From contig NZ_JADIZJ010000001.1 of the NCBI RefSeq assembly GCF_016704835.1, forward strand, positions 62,001 to 126,000: a stretch of DNA of 64,000 bases. Reading direction: 5' to 3'. The position numbers and the translations under genes were made by a program. The DNA comes from Sphingopyxis sp. (lineage in GTDB: Bacteria; Pseudomonadota; Alphaproteobacteria; Sphingomonadales; Sphingomonadaceae). This document shows, piece after piece, positions 37,760 through 46,059 of the stretch. The stretch's first letter is position 1. Every line of letters starts with the position of its first letter. The notes under the pieces are model-generated. The model did not search any database. It was not told the origin of the DNA and worked only from the letters and a program-made list of their open reading frames with translations.

Positions 37760-37786
37760 GACGAAACAGGATTGGCGGGTGTGACA
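37760..37786 (-). promoter_or_regulatory. ECF41-type promoter for the CMD-sigJ operon
   Basis: On the minus strand the -35 element TGTCACA (37786-37780) is followed by exactly 16 bases and then CGTC (37763-37760). This is the -35 and -10 pair reported for ECF41 sigma factors. It lies 33 bases from the start codon of the decarboxylase gene. The sigma factor encoded in the same operon is therefore expected to drive its own synthesis. Confidence 0.8.
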
Positions 37787-37811
37787 TCGCGCGCGAATAA
37801 ATTGCGCGGAC

Positions 37812-37833
37812 GTCATTGCGAGCGAAGCGAAGG
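37812..37833. repeat. half-copy of the GTCATTGCGA repeat
   Basis: The 22 bases starting gtcattgcgagcgaagcgaa match the left arm of the copies at 71 and 17038. The right arm is missing. It sits between the CMD promoter and the 3' end of phoH. Confidence 0.6.
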
Positions 37834-37857
37834 AATAACGAGAATCTCAGAAAAAGT

Positions 37858-38865
37858 TCATGCTCCCGGCCCCTCATAGGCATCGACGATGCGCCCGACG
37901 ATCGGGTGGCGGACGACGTCGGCGCTGGTGAAGTAGCTGACGTTGATGCCTTCTACGCCTTCCAGCCGGTTAACGGCATCGGCGAGACCCGATGACGCTG
38001 GGATCGGCAGATCGACCTGTTTGGGGTCGCCGCACACGACCATACGGCTATTCACGCCAAACCGGGTCAGGAACATCTTCATCTGCGGGATCGTTGTGTT
38101 CTGCGCTTCGTCCAGGATGACGAAGGCGTCGGCCAGCGTCCGCCCGCGCATGAACGCCAGCGGCGCGATCTCGATTTCGCCGCTCGCGATGCGCCGCTCG
38201 ACCTGTTCTGCGGGCAGGCAGTCGTGGAGCGCGTCGTAGAGTGGACGCAGGTACGGATCGACCTTTTCCTTCATGTCGCCGGGCAGGAAGCCCAATTTCT
38301 CGCCCGCCTCGACGGCGGGGCGCGACAGGATCAGGCGCTGGACACTGCCGGTGATCAGCTGCGCGACCGCTTGCGCGACCGCAAGGTAGGTCTTGCCCGT
38401 CCCCGCCGGACCGAGCGCGAAAATCACGTCGTCGCGCGCCAGCGCTTTCATATAGGGAACCTGCGACGGCGCCCGCGGTACGATGGTCTTTTTGCGCGTG
38501 CGGATCATCACCGTCGGCGCTTCGTCCTTGTCGTGACGGATGATGCCAGCGAGCGTTGGCTGCGCGGACATCGCGATTACGCCGTCGACCATTCCGGCGT
38601 CGACCTCCTGCCCCTGTTCGATGCGGTTGTAGAGATCGACAAGCACGTCACGCGCCCGCGCCGCAGCTTCAGCCTCGCCCTCGATCTGCACCCGGTTGCC
38701 GCGCGCCGAAATATAGACGCCCAGACGGTTCTCAATACCGACCAGGTTGCGGTCGAACTCGCCAAACAAAATGCCCAGTAGCTGCGTTCGCTCAAATTCC
38801 GCGGTCAGTCGGACGCGGTCGCCGGGTTCGGCGGGGGTCGAGGCGGTCAGCGGGCGTTTGGACAT
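37858..38865 (-). CDS. phoH: PhoH-like NTPase
   Basis: The 335-residue protein has an N-terminal KH-like region and a P-loop NTPase domain: Walker A GPAGTGKT (152-159), RPAVEAGEKLGFLPGDMKEKVDPYLRPLYDAL and Walker B FVILDEAQN, then FGVNSRMVVCGDPKQVDLP. It is believed to be an RNA-associated ATPase. It follows miaB in the order fur-plsC-miaB-phoH. The usual next gene, ybeY, is missing here. Confidence 0.95.
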   Translation of the reverse strand: MSKRPLTASTPAEPGDRVRLTAEFERTQLLGILFGEFDRNLVGIENRLGVYISARGNRVQIEGEAEAAARARDVLVDLYNRIEQGQEVDAGMVDGVIAMSAQPTLAGIIRHDKDEAPTVMIRTRKKTIVPRAPSQVPYMKALARDDVIFALGPAGTGKTYLAVAQAVAQLITGSVQRLILSRPAVEAGEKLGFLPGDMKEKVDPYLRPLYDALHDCLPAEQVERRIASGEIEIAPLAFMRGRTLADAFVILDEAQNTTIPQMKMFLTRFGVNSRMVVCGDPKQVDLPIPASSGLADAVNRLEGVEGINVSYFTSADVVRHPIVGRIVDAYEGPGA

Positions 38866-38901
38866 ATGGGCAATTCACCTAAGCTAAGAACGATCCTGTG
38901 T

Positions 38902-38921
38902 ACTCCCGCGAAGGCGGGAGT
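38902..38921. repeat. perfect 20-base palindrome ACTCCCGC-GAAG-GCGGGAGT
   Basis: The 8-base arms are exact reverse complements around GAAG. It belongs to the same type as the CCCGCGAA units near 13620. It lies in the miaB-phoH gap and has no T-tract. It is the only structure seen in the 145-base gap. Confidence 0.55.
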
Positions 38922-39010
38922 CCATCACCGATAGTTTCGGAATTCGACAGAAGGAGACGGAGCGTGTCTTCGGGGAGACAGCTTCCGCCAGCCGCACTAG
39001 GGCCCTGACT

Positions 39011-40357
39011 CTAGGCGACATCTTCCATCAATGCTTCGGCGCCAACGCTGTTTGCACCGGCCGACACGATTTGCACGTCGATCATGTCACCGATCGCGAG
39101 GCCCGGGGCGATCACATGCGCCGACTGGAGCCACGGCGTTTTGCCGATCAACTGCCCGTCGAGCTTGCCCTTGCGTTCGAGCAGCAGCCGCGTCGTGCTG
39201 CCAACCGATGCCGCATTAAACGCCTGCTGCTGTTCATTGAGCAGCGCCTGCAAGCGCTGGAGGCGATCATTCATCACCTCCTCTGAAATCTGGTCATCCA
39301 TTGTCGCCGCGGGGGTGCCGGGGCGGCGCGAATATTTGAAGCTGTACGCCATTGCGTAGCGCGTCTCGTGGATCAGATCGAGCGTCGCCTGAAAATCCGT
39401 CTCGGTCTCGCCGGGGAAGCCGACGATGAAGTCGCCCGAGATCGCGATGTCGGGGCGCACCGCGCGGACGCGCTCGATGACGCGCAAATAGCGGTCGATA
39501 CTGTGGCTGCGGTTCATCGCGGCGAGGATGCGGTCGCTGCCTGCCTGCACCGGCAGGTGGAGGAAGGGCATCAGCTTGTCGATCTCGCCATGCGCGGCAA
39601 TCAGTCCGTCGGTCATGTCGTTGGGGTGGCTGGTGGTGTAGCGGATGCGTTCGAGCCCGTCTTCGCGCGCCAAATCGCGGACCAGGCCGTCGAGGCCGAT
39701 AACTCTGCCTTTGTCATCCTCGCCGTCCCAGGCGTTGACGTTTTGGCCGAGCAAGGTGATCTCGCGTGCGCCGCCCGCGACCAAGGCACGCGCCTCGGCG
39801 ATCAGATCGGCAAACGGTCGGCTGATCTCGGCGCCGCGGGTGTAGGGGACGACGCAATAGGTGCAGAATTTGTCGCAGCCTTCCTGCACGGTCAGGAACG
39901 CGGTGGGACGTTGCCCCGCGCCGCGCGCCGGTAGCGCGCCAAATTTGCTCATTGCGGGCATGTCGAGATCGACCGCCTTTTCGCCGCGCGCGGCGCGGGC
40001 GAGCAGGTCGGGCAGGCGGTGATAGGCTTGCGGGCCAACGACGACATCGACGCTGGGGGCGCGGCGGGCGATTTCGGCGCCCTCGGCCTGCGCAACGCAG
40101 CCCGCGACGGCGATCGTTGGGCGGCTGCCATCGGCGCGTTTCAATCGGCCGATGTCCGAATAGACCTTCTCGGCCGCCTTTTCGCGGATGTGACAGGTGT
40201 TCAGCACGACCAGGTCGGCGTCGGCACCGTCGTCGGCGGCGACATAGCCTTCGGCACCCAGCATCTCGGCCATGCGCTCGCCGTCGTAGACGTTCATCTG
40301 GCAACCGAAGGATTTGACGTGGAAGGTCTTGGCGGTCTTAGGAGAGTCGGATGTCAT
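39011..40357 (-). CDS. miaB: tRNA-2-methylthio-N6-dimethylallyladenosine synthase
   Basis: The 448-residue radical-SAM enzyme adds the methylthio group at A37 of tRNAs reading UNN codons. It has the N-terminal cluster cysteines in [24 protein letters not shown] and AGCVAQ, the radical-SAM CxxxCxxC in [17 protein letters not shown], and a C-terminal TRAM domain. The start is ATG 40357 ([12 protein letters not shown]); the frame is open further, but the extension overlaps plsC. It follows plsC closely. Confidence 0.96.
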   Translation of the reverse strand: MTSDSPKTAKTFHVKSFGCQMNVYDGERMAEMLGAEGYVAADDGADADLVVLNTCHIREKAAEKVYSDIGRLKRADGSRPTIAVAGCVAQAEGAEIARRAPSVDVVVGPQAYHRLPDLLARAARGEKAVDLDMPAMSKFGALPARGAGQRPTAFLTVQEGCDKFCTYCVVPYTRGAEISRPFADLIAEARALVAGGAREITLLGQNVNAWDGEDDKGRVIGLDGLVRDLAREDGLERIRYTTSHPNDMTDGLIAAHGEIDKLMPFLHLPVQAGSDRILAAMNRSHSIDRYLRVIERVRAVRPDIAISGDFIVGFPGETETDFQATLDLIHETRYAMAYSFKYSRRPGTPAATMDDQISEEVMNDRLQRLQALLNEQQQAFNAASVGSTTRLLLERKGKLDGQLIGKTPWLQSAHVIAPGLAIGDMIDVQIVSAGANSVGAEALMEDVA

Positions 40358-40364
40358 CGGCGCG

Positions 40365-41153
40365 CTATAGGCGATGCCGCGGCGCGGCGGAAGCCGCCGC
40401 GAGCGCATCGGCGATGGCAGCGCGCGCCGCCTCATTGATCGCCTTGCGGTCGTGCTCGGCCTCATCGGGCAGCGGGTCGAGATAATGGATGGTCAGCGGG
40501 ATCGGCCGCTTGCGCGCCAGCAGCCGCTTGAAATTGTCGAGCCCCGATTCGGGATCGAGCCAGGCAATATCGTTTGCCTGCGAACCATAATCGAGAAGCA
40601 CCGGCTGGACTTGCAATTTGGGCGGGGTCGGGATGATCGCCTGGAACAGCGAGGCGCGAAACGGCAGCAAGCCGTCGCCCGTGCCCGTGGTACCTTCCGG
40701 GAACAGCGTCACCGGACGTCCGCGCGCGAGGGCGTCGCGTAGGCTGTTCGCCTGGCTGTGGATGTCGCGCTTCGCTTCGCGCTGGACATAGATGGTGCTG
40801 TTTTGATCGGCAAGCCAGCCGACGAACGGCGTCGTTTTCACTTCCGCCTTCGACACAAAGGCCGAACGCGCAGCACCGCCGAGGGCGAGGATATCGAGCC
40901 AGCTGACGTGGTTCGCCACGAACAGCACGTCGCGACGCAGCCGGGTGCCGGTGGTGCGAATGCGCAGTCCGGCGATCCAACCCGCGGCGTTGAGGAATGC
41001 CATGACCATCGGCGAAGGCCGTCCGGCGGCGCGGTAAAGCAGGTGCGGAACGATCAGGAACAGCAGCGCCAGCACCATCAGCGTCAGTCGGGCGACCGTC
41101 CGCCAGGTGATCGCGGCGCGATCAGTCGCGCTTGCGATCGAGCGCGACACCAT
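40365..41153 (-). CDS. plsC: 1-acyl-sn-glycerol-3-phosphate acyltransferase
   Basis: The 262-residue protein has an N-terminal membrane helix ([18 protein letters not shown]), HX4D as NHVSWLD, and [11 protein letters not shown]. It makes phosphatidic acid in membrane lipid synthesis. The ATG at 41153 lies 32 bases inside the 3' end of fur, so coupling is likely. It belongs to the fur-plsC-miaB-phoH operon. Confidence 0.92.
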   Translation of the reverse strand: MVSRSIASATDRAAITWRTVARLTLMVLALLFLIVPHLLYRAAGRPSPMVMAFLNAAGWIAGLRIRTTGTRLRRDVLFVANHVSWLDILALGGAARSAFVSKAEVKTTPFVGWLADQNSTIYVQREAKRDIHSQANSLRDALARGRPVTLFPEGTTGTGDGLLPFRASLFQAIIPTPPKLQVQPVLLDYGSQANDIAWLDPESGLDNFKRLLARKRPIPLTIHYLDPLPDEAEHDRKAINEAARAAIADALAAASAAPRHRL

Positions 41154-41547
41154 AAAGCTCCATGCGATGGTCGACGAGGCGGAAGCCCAGCCGTTCGGCG
41201 ATGACCTTTTGCAACGCTTCGAGTTCGGGATCGACGAATTCGATCACTTTGCCCGTTTCGACGTCGATCAGATGATCATGATGCGCCTCGGGCGCGGCTT
41301 CGTAGCGCGAGCGGCCATCGCCAAAATCATGGCGATCAAGAATGCCCGCCTCTTCGAACAGGCGCACAGTGCGATAGACGGTGGCGATCGAAATGCCGCT
41401 GTCGATCTTTGACGCGCGCTCATACAATGTCTCGACGTCAGGATGATCCTCGGAATCCGAAATCACCCGCGCGATGATGCGGCGCTGCTCGGTGATGCGC
41501 AGCCCCTTTTCGTGGCACAGGGCTTCAAGATCGATTGTACCGGACAT
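41122..41547 (-). CDS. fur: Fur family transcriptional regulator
   Basis: The 141-residue protein has the winged-helix N-domain (LCHEKGLRITEQRRIIARVISDSEDHPDVETLYERA, GISIATVYRTVRLFEEAGIL) and the metal-binding dimerisation domain with EAHHDHLIDVETGKVIEF. No CxxC zinc motif is seen, as in many alphaproteobacterial Fur/Mur proteins, so it may respond to Mn(II) as Mur does. First gene of the plsC-miaB-phoH operon. Confidence 0.93.
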   Translation of the reverse strand: MSGTIDLEALCHEKGLRITEQRRIIARVISDSEDHPDVETLYERASKIDSGISIATVYRTVRLFEEAGILDRHDFGDGRSRYEAAPEAHHDHLIDVETGKVIEFVDPELEALQKVIAERLGFRLVDHRMELYGVALDRKRD

Positions 41548-41659
41548 GCTGGCCTTTCCTGCAAGATGCAGCCGTGTCTTTCGTAGCGTAACTGTATAGG
41601 GTCACGCCGGCGATAGGACAAGGGCGGCACCCTGCGGCACCGTCCTGTCCGACCCGGGT

Positions 41660-42094
41660 TTAGGCCTTGACCTTGCGCTTGCGCCCGCCGCCACGGCCCT
41701 TGGTGCCAAGGCCGATTTCTTTCGCCAGCGCACGGCGCCGTTCGGCATAGTTGGGCGCGACCATCGGATAGTCGGCAGGCAGGCCCCATTTGGTGCGATA
41801 ATCGTCAGGGGTCATACCATAATGCGTCATCAGGTGGCGGCGCAGCATCTTCAGTTTCTTGCCATCCTCAAGGCAAGTGATGAAGTCGGGCTTGACCGAA
41901 CTGCGAATTGACACCGCAGGCACCAGCTTTTCCTCGATGACCGGCGCGGAGCCGAGCCCCGTCAAAGCGGCGTGAACATTGTTGATGAGCAAAGAAAGAT
42001 CGGAAATCGCGACGCTGTTATTGCTGACGTGCGCGGCGACAATGTCCGCGGTCAGTGTAACGAGCATCTCATTGGTATCGGCTTGGTCGGACAT
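41660..42094 (-). CDS. mucR: MucR/Ros family transcriptional regulator
   Basis: The 144-residue protein is a single-zinc-finger prokaryotic regulator. The finger lies in FITCLEDGKKLKMLRRHLMTHYGMTPDDYRTKW, with the C, H and H ligands visible, followed by LPADYPMVAPNYAERRRALAKEIGLG and a basic tail. These proteins act in Rhizobiales and sphingomonads as global H-NS-like silencers, often of polysaccharide and cell-cycle genes. The 112-base gap to fur contains a GC-rich hairpin. Confidence 0.92.
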   Translation of the reverse strand: MSDQADTNEMLVTLTADIVAAHVSNNSVAISDLSLLINNVHAALTGLGSAPVIEEKLVPAVSIRSSVKPDFITCLEDGKKLKMLRRHLMTHYGMTPDDYRTKWGLPADYPMVAPNYAERRRALAKEIGLGTKGRGGGRKRKVKA

Positions 42095-42201
42095 GAGACT
42101 ATTCCTTATTGTTTTGACCCAGAAGCTGGACGGCGAACATTGGAATTCTTGTTACACCACTTACAATGTTGCCACTTTGCGCGCGGTCGCGCAACAACCG
42201 A

Positions 42202-42684
42202 TCAGTTATCCCTGGCCAAAAACGGCGTTCGCCGCATGGTAATCGCGTCGCGCATCTTGCCGTCATTGCCGCGATAATAGGCAGCGCGCCGACCAACTTC
42301 CGAAAATCCGGCGCGCGAATATAGATGAACCGCGTCATTGTCAGCGCGCATTTCGAGAAAATACTCATTGGCGCCTTGAGCGGCGGCCCAAGTCTGCCAG
42401 TCCTGCATCAACAGCCTGCCGATCGCGCGGCCGCGCCAGGCCGGATCGACGGCGAGCAGCAAGAGTTCGCTTTCGGGTCCGGCGATACGTGCCGCCGAAA
42501 AGCCGCACGGTTGTTCGCCGTCCCACGCGATGCAGACGCGCGCCGAGGGCAAGGCAAACAGGGTGAGCAGCTGCGCGCCGCTCCACGCCTCACCATAGGC
42601 CGGTTCAAAGGCCGCATCCATGACGCGCATGACCGCCGCCAGATCAGCAACGCGCGCGGTGGCGAGGCGAATGTCGCCCGTCAT
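42202..42684 (-). CDS. rimI: ribosomal protein S18-alanine N-acetyltransferase-like
   Basis: The 160-residue GNAT has the acetyl-CoA motif LLLLAVDPAWRGRAIGRLLMQDW and EMRADNDAVHLYSRAGFSEVGRR, the usual RimI C-terminus with the Y in AYY. RimI acetylates ribosomal protein S18. It overlaps tsaB by four bases (ATGA), the classic tsaB-rimI pair. Confidence 0.9.
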   Translation of the reverse strand: MTGDIRLATARVADLAAVMRVMDAAFEPAYGEAWSGAQLLTLFALPSARVCIAWDGEQPCGFSAARIAGPESELLLLAVDPAWRGRAIGRLLMQDWQTWAAAQGANEYFLEMRADNDAVHLYSRAGFSEVGRRAAYYRGNDGKMRDAITMRRTPFLARDN

Positions 42685-43298
42685 GCAGCAGCCATTGGCT
42701 TGGCGTCGGGCGCGCGGCCATAGATTGGGCTGGGCTGGTCGAGCAGCGCTCCGGGCGGCAGGCGAAGAAAGGCCCGCGCGTCGGGCAGCTTCGCCAGTGC
42801 AAGACCGATACCGCGGCGCGCGACGAATTGTTCGGCGCGGTTGCCGACGACGAGTTCGTCGGTCAGTGCGACGGCTTCATCGGGCTGTAGCGAGCGGAGA
42901 TCCGCGCGCGGCGAAAGGTTGGCGGCAAAAGGCTGAACAAACCACTGGCCATGCCCGCCCTCCATCACGACGAGCGCGCCGCCCGCAGCGGCAATCGCGT
43001 CGGCGGCACCGGCCGCGACCAGTGCGAGCGTTGAAAACCCATGCACCGGCACCTGCCAGCCCAATGCCAGGGCGCGTGCCGCGGCAACGCCGATGCGCAC
43101 CCCGGCAAAACTGCCCGGGCCGCAGCCGACGACGATCGCCTTGGCTTTGCCGCCGTCGATGAGTTCCGCGATCAAGGGGACCAGTCGTTCGGCATGGCCT
43201 CGGCCGATTACCTCGTGACGATAGTCGACGACGTTCGCGCCCTCCAGAAGCGCCACCGAGCAGGCCTCGCTTGCCGAATCGATCACGAGCTGGCGCAT
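42681..43298 (-). CDS. tsaB: tRNA threonylcarbamoyladenosine biosynthesis protein TsaB
   Basis: The 205-residue protein has the ASKHA fold start LVIDSASEACSVALLEG, HAERLVPLIAELI and VVGCGPGSFAGVRIGVAAARALALGWQVPVHGFSTLA. TsaB supports TsaD in making t6A37 in tRNAs reading ANN. The start is ATG 43298 (MRQLVIDS). It overlaps rimI by four bases. Confidence 0.93.
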   Translation of the reverse strand: MRQLVIDSASEACSVALLEGANVVDYRHEVIGRGHAERLVPLIAELIDGGKAKAIVVGCGPGSFAGVRIGVAAARALALGWQVPVHGFSTLALVAAGAADAIAAAGGALVVMEGGHGQWFVQPFAANLSPRADLRSLQPDEAVALTDELVVGNRAEQFVARRGIGLALAKLPDARAFLRLPPGALLDQPSPIYGRAPDAKPMAAA

Positions 43299-43317
43299 GA
43301 AGTTTAGAGGTTCCGGT

Positions 43318-43917
43318 TCAGGCGATACGGTTGAAACGCTCGAAGTCCGGGCGCGGACTGCGCGCGAATATCGTCGCCGGATCGCCATAGCCGAGGGTCG
43401 AGATGAAATTGCTCTTCACGCTTGGCTGGTCAGCAAAAAAGGCCGCATCGACGGCATCATTGTTGAACCCCGACATCGGCCCGGTATCGAGGCCGAGCGC
43501 GCGCGCCGCGAGGATGAAATAGGCGCCCTGCAAGCTGGAGTTGCGAAACGCCGTTGTCTTCGCCAACTCGTCATTGCCGACAAACCAGCTACGTGCATCG
43601 GCATGCGGGAAGAGTTCGGGCAAATTCTCGTAGAATTCCATATCCATGCCGATAATCGCAGTGACCGGCGCTTTCAGGATTTTCTCCGCATTGGCGGGCA
43701 TCGCAAGCGCGGCGAGCTTTTGCTTGGCGGCGTCCGAGGTGCACCAGATGATCCGCGCCGGCAGGCAGTTTGCGCTCGTCGGGCCAAATTTCACCAGATC
43801 CCAGATCGCGTGCAGCAGAGTCTCAGAAACGGGCTTGACATGATAGCCGTTGTACGTGCGCGCGGTACGAAACAGCTGGTCGAGAGCGCTGTCGGATAGC
43901 GGCTCGCTCATGGGCAT
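43318..43917 (-). CDS. malonic semialdehyde reductase/nitroreductase family protein
   Basis: The 199-residue protein is of the RutE type of FMN nitroreductases: FRTARTYNGYHVKPVSETLL at the start and KFGPTSANCLPARIIWCTS, then NSSLQGAYFILAARALGLDTGPMSGFN. It may reduce 3-oxopropanoate or quinones and nitro compounds; no rut operon is present. Gap to tsaB is 19 bases, so it probably shares a transcript. Confidence 0.88.
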   Translation of the reverse strand: MPMSEPLSDSALDQLFRTARTYNGYHVKPVSETLLHAIWDLVKFGPTSANCLPARIIWCTSDAAKQKLAALAMPANAEKILKAPVTAIIGMDMEFYENLPELFPHADARSWFVGNDELAKTTAFRNSSLQGAYFILAARALGLDTGPMSGFNNDAVDAAFFADQPSVKSNFISTLGYGDPATIFARSPRPDFERFNRIA

Positions 43918-43936
43918 ACTCCTCGGTGAAAATCGG

Positions 43937-44512
43937 TCAGACGGCGTGAACCGCCGTTACCTCGGGAACATAATGTTTCAAGAGCGATTCGATGCCGTTC
44001 TTGAGCGTCGCCGATGAGGAAGGGCAACCCGCGCAGGCGCCCTGCATCTTGAGATACACATTACCCTTGTCGAAACCGCGATAGACAATGTCGCCGCCGT
44101 CGTTGGCGACCGCAGGGCGGACGCGCGTTTCGATCAGCTCCTTGATCTGCTCGATGATGTCGGCATCAGCCGGGTCGTCGGCAAAGCCAGCCTCATCCTC
44201 TGCCGGCACCGCAAAGCCCGCGCTGGCGGCGTTGAACAGCGGCACCCCGGCGAGAAAATGGTCCATCAGGATGCCGAGCACGTCGGGCTTGAGATCGCTC
44301 CAGCCGACGCCAGGCGCAGCGGTAACGGACACGAAATCGCGGCCAAAGAACACGCCCGTCACATCGCCGAGCGAAAAGAGCGCGCTGGCCAGCGGCGAAG
44401 CCTCGGCCTCTTCGGGGCTGGCAAAGTCGCGGGTCCCTGCCTCCATCACCGCCTTGCCGGGCAGGAATTTGAGCGTCGCAGGATTCGGCGTCGATTCGGT
44501 TTCGATCAGCAT
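43937..44512 (-). CDS. Nfu family iron-sulphur scaffold protein
   Basis: The 191-residue protein has an N-terminal Nfu_N domain (ETESTPNPATLKFLPGKAV, FSLGDVTGVFFGRDFVSVT) and a C-terminal NifU-like domain with CxxC in MQGACAGCPSSSATLKNGIESLLKHYVPEV. It delivers 4Fe-4S clusters to target proteins, which here include SdhB, LeuC and MiaB. ATG 44512 is preferred; ATG 44533 adds seven residues. It is first in the minus-strand group that ends with rimI. Confidence 0.92.
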   Translation of the reverse strand: MLIETESTPNPATLKFLPGKAVMEAGTRDFASPEEAEASPLASALFSLGDVTGVFFGRDFVSVTAAPGVGWSDLKPDVLGILMDHFLAGVPLFNAASAGFAVPAEDEAGFADDPADADIIEQIKELIETRVRPAVANDGGDIVYRGFDKGNVYLKMQGACAGCPSSSATLKNGIESLLKHYVPEVTAVHAV

Positions 44513-44573
44513 GGGGTGCATGTGGGACGCCATCGCCCTTTGTGCAAGCCGATTGGGGCGCTAGACGCCGAGG

Positions 44574-45446
44574 ATGCGCCGCTTCACTCACTTTGCTGCT
44601 CTCGACTGGTCGGGCGCGCGCGGACCGCGGCAGCGCGGAATCGCGCTCGCGGTGGCGAGAGGCACCGGCGCGCCCCAACTGGTGCGTCCCGGCCATGTCT
44701 GGTCGCGCGCCGAAATCCTGACATGGTTACAGGATGTTGCGGCAGCGGGCGCCGACATGCTGATCGGTTTCGATTTTTCCGCCGCCTTTGCCTTTGCCGA
44801 TTGCGGTGCCTATTTTCCCGGATGGGCCGATAGCCCCTCCGATCTGCCCGCGCTGTGGGCGCAGGTCGAACGGCTCACCGCAGAGGACCCGAATTTCGAG
44901 ATCGGCGGATTTCTGGCGCATCCCGAGACGCGGCGGCATTTTCGGCATGCACAGGGCGATGTCGGCGACTTGTTCGCGCCCGGCACCGGGCGGCTGCGGG
45001 TCGTAGAACAGCATCAGCGCACGACCAAGCAGGCCGCGAGCGTGAGCAATTTTAACCTGATCGGCGCGGCGCAGGTCGGCAAAGCGAGCCTGGCGGGGAT
45101 GCGATTGCTTCATCGGCTCCACCCTCACCTGCCGCTGTGGCCGCTCGATCCCGTACCGACGACAGGTCCGCTGCTTGTCGAAATCTACACCGGCGTCGCA
45201 GCGCGCGCCACCGGCATGGCCGCCGGGCGCAGCAAGATTCGCGACGGCGCCGCGCTCGACACTGCGCTGGCGGTGTTGGGCTCACCGCCGATCGGGATGA
45301 CCGGTCCAACCAGTGACCACGCGAGCGACGCGCTGATGGCCGCCGCGTGGCTCCGCGCGGTCGCGAACAATCCTGCGTCATGGTCGCCACTGCCACTGAC
45401 CGACACCCTCGCGTGCACCGAAGGCTGGACCTTTGGCATAATATGA
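44574..45446 (+). CDS. conserved-looking hypothetical protein, DUF429-like
   Basis: The 290-residue protein begins FTHFAALDWSGARGPRQRGIALAVA, an RNase-H-like first strand with Asp and Trp as in DUF429, and later has GADMLIGFDFSAAFAFAD and TSDHASDALMAAAWLRA, where acidic residues could complete a nuclease-like site. I am not sure of the family name, and the function is unknown. Soluble. It is divergent from the Nfu gene and ends 18 bases before tRNA-Thr. Confidence 0.75.
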   Translation: MRRFTHFAALDWSGARGPRQRGIALAVARGTGAPQLVRPGHVWSRAEILTWLQDVAAAGADMLIGFDFSAAFAFADCGAYFPGWADSPSDLPALWAQVERLTAEDPNFEIGGFLAHPETRRHFRHAQGDVGDLFAPGTGRLRVVEQHQRTTKQAASVSNFNLIGAAQVGKASLAGMRLLHRLHPHLPLWPLDPVPTTGPLLVEIYTGVAARATGMAAGRSKIRDGAALDTALAVLGSPPIGMTGPTSDHASDALMAAAWLRAVANNPASWSPLPLTDTLACTEGWTFGII

Positions 45447-45463
45447 AGCAAGGGGCTTCCCGC

Positions 45464-45539
45464 GCCGGCTTAGCGCAGTTGGTAGAGCAACCGCCTTGTA
45501 AGCGGTAGGTCGTCAGTTCGAGTCTGACAGCCGGCACCA
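45464..45539 (+). tRNA. tRNA-Thr (anticodon UGU)
   Basis: The 76-base gene folds with an acceptor stem GCCGGCT (45464-45470) against AGCCGGC (45529-45535), discriminator A and encoded CCA (45537-45539). The D-loop is gcagttggtagagc, the anticodon loop CTTGTAA with TGT at 45497-45499, and the T-arm contains GTTCGAG. It reads ACA and ACG-type codons. It marks the junction between compact chromosomal genes and the mobile-element-rich right part. Confidence 0.96.
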
Positions 45540-46059
45540 CGCAATCCTAGCAAGAATGCGGATTCCGCTCCGCCCCGTCAATGGAGCAAACTAACCGCCT
45601 CTTTTCGGTAGCTTGCGAGGCATACCCGTCACAAGATGTCGGTCAGAGACGCAGCAGAAGCACCCGGACGCGCCATTCTCGGCCCGAAGTCTCTACCCCC
45701 GGTTTCGTGGCTCCCCGATGCACATCGATGCTTTTGAACTTAGACCGCCCGCAGCGGCGTTGGATTAAGCGAACCCGAGCACAATCCGCTGCGCACCCCA
45801 TTCTATGGGGATGCCATTCATCCGTAGCAAGCGGCGGGCGTTGAGCTGCCTCGGCTGACGCCCATCTGTGGACGCCCCAAAAGACGCAAGCGGTTTTTTG
45901 GAGGTAATGCACGTAGTCGGATGCTGCCATCTGTCCGGCCTCTGATGCAGCATCGGAGGCTGCGGGCCCGTATGGGAGTTCGCGGACCGGAACCACATCA
46001 CCCACAGCGTGCTCGCGGCACGGTGGTTAGCCCTGGTTCTTCCGGCCCCGTCTCGCCGA
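45540..46059. other. 520-base gap after tRNA-Thr without a convincing gene
   Basis: Open frames exist on both strands (for example 45643-46005 minus) but their products are R/W/C-rich and family-free. The base composition differs from the flanking chromosomal genes. No integrase, direct repeat of the tRNA 3' end or terminal repeat was found by eye. It may be decayed mobile-element DNA. Confidence 0.5.

Noticed and set aside
41580..41650. Hairpin between mucR and fur as a terminator
   Set aside because: The stem is imperfect (GGACA...TGTCC ends with mismatches) and no T-run follows, so it was not listed.
45643..46005. Possible 120-residue gene after tRNA-Thr
   Set aside because: Cys/Arg/Trp-rich, no ribosome site, no family; overlapping frames of similar quality exist.
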